A DNA stretch of 33,433 nucleotides, taken from positions 1 through 33,433 of the forward strand of contig SKND01000232.1 in assembly GCA_007120695.1 (NCBI GenBank). Direction: 5' to 3'. The position numbers and the translations under genes are program-made. The DNA is from Bacteroidales bacterium. GTDB taxonomy: Bacteria > Bacteroidota > Bacteroidia > Bacteroidales > PUMT01. Under the pieces are notes generated by a model that worked only from the letters and a program-made list of their open reading frames with translations, was not told the DNA's origin and searched no databases. Below are positions 27,459-33,433 of the stretch, piece after piece; positions within the stretch are counted from its first letter, which is position 1; the number at the start of each line of letters is the position of its first letter.

Positions 27459-28847
27459 ATGAAACAGATATCTGGCTTTATATTAGGAGGGTGTATCCTT
27501 GCAGGTTGTGTTCCCGGAGAAAATGATCACCCTGATGACGGACTTCCCAATATAATATTTATTCTTACAGATGATCAGCGTTGGGATGCGCTGGGATATG
27601 CAGGGAATAATGAAATATTGACTCCTGAGATGGACAAACTTGCCCGGGAAGGTAATTATTTCAGAAATGCATTTGTAACAACTCCGATTTGCATTGCCGC
27701 CCGGGCAAGTTTTTTTACCGGGTTATATGAAAGGACTCACGGTCATACGTTTCAACAAGGAGAAATTGACCATGCCTTTATGGATCATTCTTATCCCGCA
27801 CTAATGATGGAATCTCCATATTACACAGGTTTTTTTGGTAAATTTGGTATCAGTTACAGTCTGAGGGATAACTTATTTGATGAAGCCGAAGTTTTCGACA
27901 GAAATAATAGTTATCGTGACCGAAGAGGGTTTTTCTACAAAACCATTGATGGGGATACTGTTCATTTAACCCGGTATACCGGACACCAGGCAATTGAATT
28001 TATAAAAAATGCCCCTGAAGACAAACCGTTCTGCCTTTCCCTTAGTTTCAGCGCGCCGCATGCTCATGATAGTGCTCCAGACCAGTTTTTCTGGTCACCC
28101 GAGGTAGATACTCTGTACCAGGATATGGATATTGGTCAACCCAGAAAGGCCTCAGAACAATTTTTTATGGAACAACCTGTGTATGTAAGGGAAGGCTTTA
28201 ACAGGACAAGGTGGTACTGGAGATTTGATACTCCTGAAAAATATCAGCACAGTATGAAAGGATATTACCGGATGATCTCCGGTATTGACCTGGAAATTGG
28301 CAAAATTAGACATCTTTTGGAATCACGGGGTATTGCCGATAATACCATTATTATTTTTATGAGTGATAATGGCTATTTCATTGGAGAAAGGCAGCTTGCC
28401 GGGAAATGGCTGATGTATGAGCCTTCTGTTCGTGTGCCTCTGATCATTTACGATCCAAGGAATCATGATCAAAGGGATATTGAGGATTTGGTGCTTAATA
28501 TTGATATACCTTCTACCATTTTGGATTATGCCGGTATCGATATTCCTTCCGATTATCAGGGCATCAGTCTTGCTGACTATAGCAAAAATGAAAATCCTGC
28601 TGAAGACCGGGATCACTTTCTGATTGAGCATCTCTGGGATTTTGAGAATATACCGCCCAGCGAAGGTATTCGTACTAAACAATGGAAATATTTCAGATAT
28701 ATAAATGATCCCGGACATGAGGAGTTATATGATATGGTAAGGGATACCGATGAAATCCGGAATTTAGCTGATCATGAACAGTATCAGGGCGTCCTTGAGG
28801 AAATGAGGATGAAGACTGACAGCATTATTCTTGAGCTTAAAAATTAA
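27459..28847 (+). CDS. S1-family sulfatase with CIAAR motif, lipoprotein
   Basis: 462 residues with lipobox AGC (Cys17). Metal ligands are D38/D39 in FILTDDQ. The formylglycine precursor is C78 in CIAAR (78-82), where Ala replaces the more common Pro; the C-x-A-x-R form is accepted by anaerobic maturases in known cases. Further sites are H201 in FSAPHAH, D303/N304 in MSDNGY, and K316 in AGKW. Two usual motifs differ: GKFG (127-130) stands for GKWH, and GERQ (309-312) for GEHG. The [17 protein letters not shown] segment points to the branch that includes several glycan exo-sulfatases. It starts 43 bp after the GH106 gene, likely in the same transcript. The substrate position cannot be assigned. 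Confidence 0.93.
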   Translation: MKQISGFILGGCILAGCVPGENDHPDDGLPNIIFILTDDQRWDALGYAGNNEILTPEMDKLAREGNYFRNAFVTTPICIAARASFFTGLYERTHGHTFQQGEIDHAFMDHSYPALMMESPYYTGFFGKFGISYSLRDNLFDEAEVFDRNNSYRDRRGFFYKTIDGDTVHLTRYTGHQAIEFIKNAPEDKPFCLSLSFSAPHAHDSAPDQFFWSPEVDTLYQDMDIGQPRKASEQFFMEQPVYVREGFNRTRWYWRFDTPEKYQHSMKGYYRMISGIDLEIGKIRHLLESRGIADNTIIIFMSDNGYFIGERQLAGKWLMYEPSVRVPLIIYDPRNHDQRDIEDLVLNIDIPSTILDYAGIDIPSDYQGISLADYSKNENPAEDRDHFLIEHLWDFENIPPSEGIRTKQWKYFRYINDPGHEELYDMVRDTDEIRNLADHEQYQGVLEEMRMKTDSIILELKN

Positions 28848-28962
28848 TGGTTAAGTAATTGTTTATGAGTTAGATCTAATGAGTAAATATTTAGATTTAG
28901 TCATTGGTCTCATTTATTTCTAAAGCCGGTTAAACATTCCATAAGATGATAAATGAAGCATT

Positions 28963-30459
28963 ATGAAAGGAAGCAATGGATTTAAAATATGTGCTACAGA
29001 CCGCAGAAAATTTATCAGAAACTCTGCAATGGCGGCAGCAGCTATTACCTTATCTCCGTTTTTACCAGCCTGCAAAACCAGTGGTAAAAAACCCAACATA
29101 GTTTATGTGTTTGCGGATCAATGGAGGGGATCGGCGACAGGTTATGGTGTGGATCCGAATGTTAAAACACCAAACCTGGACCGGCTGGCAGAGGAATCAA
29201 TAAATTTCCGCAATACAGTGTCAGTATGTCCGGTATGCACTCCATATCGTGCTGCGCTGATGACGGGACGATACCCTACCTCAACTGGAATGTTTCTCAA
29301 TGATCTCCATCTTCCATCAGATGAACTATGTATGCCGGAGATATTTAAGAATGCCGGTTACAACACCGGGTATATAGGTAAGTGGCATCTGGACGGACAC
29401 GGCAGGCGTGCGTTCATACCCCCGGAACGCCGCCAGGGGTGGGAGTATTGGAAGGCGGCAGAATGCGATCATAGCAATAACCAGTCCCATTACTATGCTC
29501 AGGACTCTGAAGAGATGCTGTTCTGGGAAGGCTATGACGCCTTTGCCCAGACAAAGGATGCACAGCGATATATCCATTACCATGCAGGTGATGACCAGCC
29601 GTTTATCCTGATGCTTTCTTTTGGTCCACCGCACCCCTCATCTGATGAGGCCCCGGAAGGATACAGGGCCCTTTATACGCAGGATGAGATTAAAACTCCC
29701 CCAAATGTGCCTGCTGAAGACCGGGATGCGGCACAGAGGCACTTGTACCATTATTACTCACACTGCACCGCGCTGGACCATTGCGTTGGTGAGTTGATGC
29801 AAACACTCAATGAAGCAGGCATTGATGAAAATACAATTTTCGTGTTCACTTCTGATCACGGAGGCATGCTCCTCTCGCATGGCCTGCCACAGCACTGGAA
29901 ACAGGTGGCATGGGGCGAATCGGCTCATGTGCCTTTTCTGATCCGCTATCCTGCGGCTCACGGCAGCCAGGGACGAACTGTCGATACACCATTGAACACC
30001 CCGGATATTTTACCGACTTTACTTGGTCTGGCAGGCGTGAGGGTTCCCGGCAGCGTTGAGGGTGATGATCTTTCTTCGCTGATCTATGAGGTAGGTGAGA
30101 TAGAGGACCGGACTGCATTATATATGTCCATAGCACCCTTTGTCGGTCAGGGTGAAGCTCACCGCTCAATAAGGACGAAAAGATATACCTATGTCCGCAA
30201 CCTGGACGGACCATTTCTTCTGTTTGACGACAGGGAGGATCCGTGGCAGATTGATAACCTGGCAGAGAAGTCTGAATATGAGACGGTCCTGAGGGAACTT
30301 GATTCCAGGCTGATGAACGGACTTGCAGAGATAGGCGATGATTTTCGCCCACCGGATTCGTATATTGATGAATGGGGATATGAAGTGGAACCGGTCAGAA
30401 GAGCCATTCCATACCAGGATTTTGCCACAGAAGGGCAATCTCCCAAACGAAAGTCTTAA
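28963..30459 (+). CDS. S1-family sulfatase, Cys-type, Tat-like lipoprotein signal
   Basis: 498 residues. The N-terminus TDRRKFIRNSAMAAAA is Tat-like and ends in lipobox LPAC (Cys37), which differs from the plain Sec lipoproteins around it. Metal ligand D52 lies in VFADQWRG. The formylglycine precursor is C92 in CTPYR (92-96). Other sites are GKWHLDGHGR (K140, H142), H224 in FGPPHPS, D298/H299 in TSDHG, and K313. It is closely related to the sulfatase that follows (shared GKWHLDGHGR, YDAFAQT and GDDLS segments) but with Cys rather than Ser at the key position. The stop codon lies 2 bp before the next start, so the pair is probably translationally coupled. The 115 bp upstream show no clear promoter. 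Confidence 0.95.
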   Translation: MKGSNGFKICATDRRKFIRNSAMAAAAITLSPFLPACKTSGKKPNIVYVFADQWRGSATGYGVDPNVKTPNLDRLAEESINFRNTVSVCPVCTPYRAALMTGRYPTSTGMFLNDLHLPSDELCMPEIFKNAGYNTGYIGKWHLDGHGRRAFIPPERRQGWEYWKAAECDHSNNQSHYYAQDSEEMLFWEGYDAFAQTKDAQRYIHYHAGDDQPFILMLSFGPPHPSSDEAPEGYRALYTQDEIKTPPNVPAEDRDAAQRHLYHYYSHCTALDHCVGELMQTLNEAGIDENTIFVFTSDHGGMLLSHGLPQHWKQVAWGESAHVPFLIRYPAAHGSQGRTVDTPLNTPDILPTLLGLAGVRVPGSVEGDDLSSLIYEVGEIEDRTALYMSIAPFVGQGEAHRSIRTKRYTYVRNLDGPFLLFDDREDPWQIDNLAEKSEYETVLRELDSRLMNGLAEIGDDFRPPDSYIDEWGYEVEPVRRAIPYQDFATEGQSPKRKS

Positions 30460-30461
30460 TT

Positions 30462-31910
30462 ATGAAATCACCTTTGTTATTGGCAGGAATAGGTGCAATG
30501 CTTGTTTCCTGCACCGAAGAAAATAATGAACTGCCCAATGTGGTTTTTATATTTGTCGATGAACTCCGCACACAGGATCTTGGTTATAATGGTAACCCTG
30601 ACGTGTTGACCCCGCATATTGACAAACTGGCGGGAGAAAGCATTGACCTGTACAATACCATATCCGGATGCCCGGTAAGCTCACCATACAGGGGCAGTTT
30701 GCTGACAGGACAGTACCCGCTGACTCACGGTGTATTTGTAAACGATGTATTGCTTGACCCTGAAGCTGTGACCCTGCCCAAAATATTTAATTCTGCCGGT
30801 TATGAAACTGCCTATATTGGCAAATGGCACCTGGATGGACATGGCAGAAGTTCCTTTATACCCCGGGAAAGGCGGCATGGTTTTGATTACTGGAAGGTTC
30901 TTGAATGCACACATGATTACAATAATTCATGGTATTGGGGTAATAATGATGAATTCAAAAAATGGGACGGCTATGATGCCTTTGCACAGACCAGAGATGC
31001 AATTAATTACATCAATGAAAGGAAAGATGGAGAAGACCCGTTCTTTTTAATGATCTCCTGGGGGCCGCCACACACCCCCTTTCAGACAGCCCCCGAAGAA
31101 TATAAACAGATTTACCGGCAAAAAGAACTGAGCGTACGGCCCAATGTGCCTGAAGAATATCATGAAGAGGTCAGGCATCATCTTACAGGCTATTATGCCC
31201 ATATCACAGCGCTGGATAAATGCGTTGGAGACTTGCAGAATGCCATAAAGGATGCGGGACTGGAAGACAATACGATATTTATTTTTACCAGTGATCATGG
31301 TTATATGATCCATTCCCAGGGGTGGTTTCATAAACAGATATTCTATGAGGAATCTATCCATGTGCCGTTTTTGCTGAAATATCCTGCTAAATTTGGGAAG
31401 CAGGGGCAATCCAACGAAATGCTTATGAATACACCCGATATTATGCCCACACTGCTTGGCTTAAGCGGACTTCCAATTCCCGAAACCGTAGAGGGCGATG
31501 ACTTATCTGATATTTTGACAGGAAAAAGAAAGGACGATACAGAAGCAGTACTGCTGGCATGTTACCATCCCTTCGGCCAATGGTCCCGTCCGGCAGGCGG
31601 GGAGGAATACCGGGGCGTCAGGACCAAACAATATACATATGCCTGTGATCTGGAAGGCCCCTGGGTACTGTTTGATAATTCAAACGATCCTTACCAGTTG
31701 AATAACCTGATTAGTTGTGAAGATCATGAAAGTGTGCGGAAAGATTTGCATGCCACAATGGAAAATCTGCTTGACAAGACCGGCGATTCATTTGAACCGG
31801 GTATGAATTATATAAACCGGTGGAATTATGTTGTTGATGATAGAGAAACCATACCATACAGGGAGATAAATTTTCAGGGAATTCCAATAGAAACATTTAT
31901 GAAAAAATAA
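30462..31910 (+). CDS. S1-family sulfatase, Ser-type, lipoprotein
   Basis: 482 residues with lipobox VSC (Cys17). The signature reads S73-S-P-Y-R77, so the formylglycine would come from Ser73, not Cys. A Cys (C70) lies three residues earlier but outside the motif. Other active-site residues are in place: D33 in FVDELR, K121/H123 in GKWHLDGHGR, H204 in WGPPHTP, D278/H279 in TSDHG, and K291. Ser-type sulfatases need a radical SAM maturase (anSME), because the aerobic FGE acts on Cys only; none is encoded in this window. The start lies 2 bp after the previous sulfatase stop. It arose by duplication of that gene or the reverse, and the two may act on different sulfate positions of the same glycan. 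Confidence 0.95.
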   Translation: MKSPLLLAGIGAMLVSCTEENNELPNVVFIFVDELRTQDLGYNGNPDVLTPHIDKLAGESIDLYNTISGCPVSSPYRGSLLTGQYPLTHGVFVNDVLLDPEAVTLPKIFNSAGYETAYIGKWHLDGHGRSSFIPRERRHGFDYWKVLECTHDYNNSWYWGNNDEFKKWDGYDAFAQTRDAINYINERKDGEDPFFLMISWGPPHTPFQTAPEEYKQIYRQKELSVRPNVPEEYHEEVRHHLTGYYAHITALDKCVGDLQNAIKDAGLEDNTIFIFTSDHGYMIHSQGWFHKQIFYEESIHVPFLLKYPAKFGKQGQSNEMLMNTPDIMPTLLGLSGLPIPETVEGDDLSDILTGKRKDDTEAVLLACYHPFGQWSRPAGGEEYRGVRTKQYTYACDLEGPWVLFDNSNDPYQLNNLISCEDHESVRKDLHATMENLLDKTGDSFEPGMNYINRWNYVVDDRETIPYREINFQGIPIETFMKK

Positions 31911-32028
31911 ATCCCTGCATTACTAACTGTTAATTAATGCGCCCTTGAGCTTAAAGTGTATTAAAGGCTATTAAACTATACGGATAATATATTATTAAAC
32001 ATATTTCAGACCTTTAAAAAATTATTAT

Positions 32029-33433
32029 ATGACTACAAAAGTTGGATTGTTTGGGATTGGCCTTGACACTTACTGGGGGCAGTTTGATGGTTTACTTGAA
32101 AATCTGAATGGCTATCAGAAAAGGATAAGGGAAAAAATCGGAAGTTTTGGTGTAGAGGTAATCGATGCCGGGATGGTTGATAACTCTGCTAAGGCACTTG
32201 ATGCATCTGTGCTGCTTAAAAGCCGGGATGTTGAGATAGTATTCCTGTATATTTCTACATATGCATTATCATCTAATGTTTTGCCGGTTGCCCAGAAGCT
32301 TAAAGTTCCCGTTGTTATTTTAAACCTGCAACCTGTACCTCAGTTAGATTACGAAAAGTTTAACAATCTTGGCGATAGTGGTAAAATGACCGGTGCATGG
32401 CTTGAACATTGCCAGGCTTGTTGTGTGCCTGAAATTGCCAGCGTATTTAACCGGACGGGAATCTCATATGATATAGTGACCGGATATCTGGATGAAAACT
32501 CAGCCTGGGATGAAATTGAAGCATGGACAGAAGCTGTTCAGGTAGCTGCCAGTATCAGGAATAACCGGCTGGGTGTCCTTGGGCACTATTATGGCGGGAT
32601 GCTTGATGTATATACAGATATGCTCAAACAATCGTCGGTATTTGGCACTCACATTGAACTGCTTGAAATGTGTGAACTGAAAAAATATCATGATGAAGTT
32701 ACTGATGAAGAAGTTTCAGAAAAGATTCAGGAGTTTAAGACCGTTTTTGAGGTGGCATCCGATTGTGAAGAACCAGAAATAGAACGGGCGGCCAGGACAT
32801 CGGTAGCCCTGGATAAGCTTGTTAAAATAAGGGATATAGGTTCATTGGCTTACTATTATGAAGGACAGGATGGTAATGATTATGAAAACATTGTCACTTC
32901 AGTTATTGCAGGTAATACACTCCTTACAGGGAAAAACATTCCGGTTGCAGGCGAATGTGAGATAAAAAACGCCCAGGCTATGAAGATTATGGCTGAATTT
33001 GGTTCCGGGGGTTCCTTTTCTGAATTTTACCTTATGGACTTTAAGGATGATGTAATATTTTTGGGGCATGACGGACCTGCCCATTCTGCTATAGCTGAAG
33101 GTCCTGTCAAATTGGTGCCTTTGCCTGTTTACCATGGGAAACCCGGCAAAGGACTTTCCATTCAGATGAGTGTTAAACATGGACCTGTCACACTGCTTTC
33201 TGTTGTGGAAGGAAAAGAAGGGATATTTCTGCTGGTAGCCGAAGGCGAATCTGTTCCCGGCCAGGTGCTTCACATTGGGAATACCAATAGTCGCTATAAA
33301 TTTTCACCTGGTGCAAAAGAATTTATGAATAGTTGGTCAAAACAGGGACCCGCTCACCATTGCGCCATTGGCGTAGGTCACATTGCCAATAAGATCCTTA
33401 AACTTGGACAGATAATAGGAATTGATGTTGTAA
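32029..33433 (+). CDS. L-arabinose/L-fucose isomerase-like protein (3' end cut by window edge)
   Basis: The frame is open from ATG 32029 to the last base (468 codons plus one base), so the stop lies beyond the window. No signal peptide: the protein starts TTKVGLFGIGLDTYWGQF and is cytoplasmic. The segments VIDAGMVD, VVILNLQPVPQLDY, GVLGHYYGGMLDVYTD and DIGSLAYYYEGQDG follow the N-terminal and central domains of the AraA/FucI fold. IPVAGECEI and GGSFSEFYLMDF hold the glutamates that bind the catalytic metal in this superfamily, and FLGHDGPAH follows. It probably interconverts an aldose and a ketose released by the locus, but it is not a classical L-rhamnose isomerase and the sugar is uncertain. 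It is 118 bp after the last sulfatase; that gap shows no terminator. Confidence 0.85.
   Translation, partial: MTTKVGLFGIGLDTYWGQFDGLLENLNGYQKRIREKIGSFGVEVIDAGMVDNSAKALDASVLLKSRDVEIVFLYISTYALSSNVLPVAQKLKVPVVILNLQPVPQLDYEKFNNLGDSGKMTGAWLEHCQACCVPEIASVFNRTGISYDIVTGYLDENSAWDEIEAWTEAVQVAASIRNNRLGVLGHYYGGMLDVYTDMLKQSSVFGTHIELLEMCELKKYHDEVTDEEVSEKIQEFKTVFEVASDCEEPEIERAARTSVALDKLVKIRDIGSLAYYYEGQDGNDYENIVTSVIAGNTLLTGKNIPVAGECEIKNAQAMKIMAEFGSGGSFSEFYLMDFKDDVIFLGHDGPAHSAIAEGPVKLVPLPVYHGKPGKGLSIQMSVKHGPVTLLSVVEGKEGIFLLVAEGESVPGQVLHIGNTNSRYKFSPGAKEFMNSWSKQGPAHHCAIGVGHIANKILKLGQIIGIDVV

Noticed and set aside
1-33433. Ulvan-degrading locus
   Set aside because: Sulfatases and rhamnosidases fit, but no polysaccharide lyase, GH88 or GH105 gene is present in the window.

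Overview
This window is the core of a polysaccharide utilisation locus (PUL) from a member of the Bacteroidota. The diagnostic pieces are an adjacent SusC/SusD pair, many Sec lipoprotein signals, sulfatases and glycoside hydrolases in long same-strand runs, and one promoter-like match to the Bacteroidota -33/-7 pattern. The wealth of sulfatases suggests a marine or sediment lineage, but nothing here fixes the genus. No rRNA, tRNA, CRISPR array or intact transposase was seen.

Layout. Positions 1-8462 run on the + strand: the C-terminal end of a GH78 alpha-L-rhamnosidase cut by the left edge, a large GH106-related lipoprotein, a complete GH78 lipoprotein, and a Cys-type S1 sulfatase whose start codon sits inside a pentanucleotide repeat. 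Positions 8463-10985 interrupt this. They hold a minus-strand terminator with a decayed-looking reading frame, one minus-strand gene (exported FMN_bind-like plus HEAT-like protein), and about 1.06 kb of AT-rich non-coding DNA with direct repeats, a long-range inverted repeat and an orphan terminator. From 10986 the + strand resumes with SusC, SusD and a strong terminator. After that come a Tat-type FAD oxidoreductase, an exported TIM-barrel-like protein of no family I recognise, two tandem GH78-like paralogues, a canonical GH106 alpha-L-rhamnosidase and three more S1 sulfatases, the last two nearly overlapping. At the right edge is a cytoplasmic L-arabinose/L-fucose isomerase-like gene that is still open at the last base.

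How the genes fit together (inference from families). SusD and SusC would bind and import oligosaccharides. The four sulfatases would remove sulfate esters and the GH78/GH106 enzymes would release alpha-L-rhamnose or similar residues at the cell surface and in the periplasm. The isomerase would feed released sugar into central metabolism. The likely substrate is a sulfated, rhamnose-rich glycan, such as a green-algal rhamnan or a related exopolysaccharide. No polysaccharide lyase or unsaturated-uronyl hydrolase is present, so a complete ulvan pathway is not shown here. The least explained part is the exported FAD oxidoreductase followed by the unassigned TIM-barrel-like protein (15993-19361). 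Other points worth checking are the loss of usually conserved active-site loop residues in one of the two tandem GH78 copies and the structured non-coding region upstream of susC.
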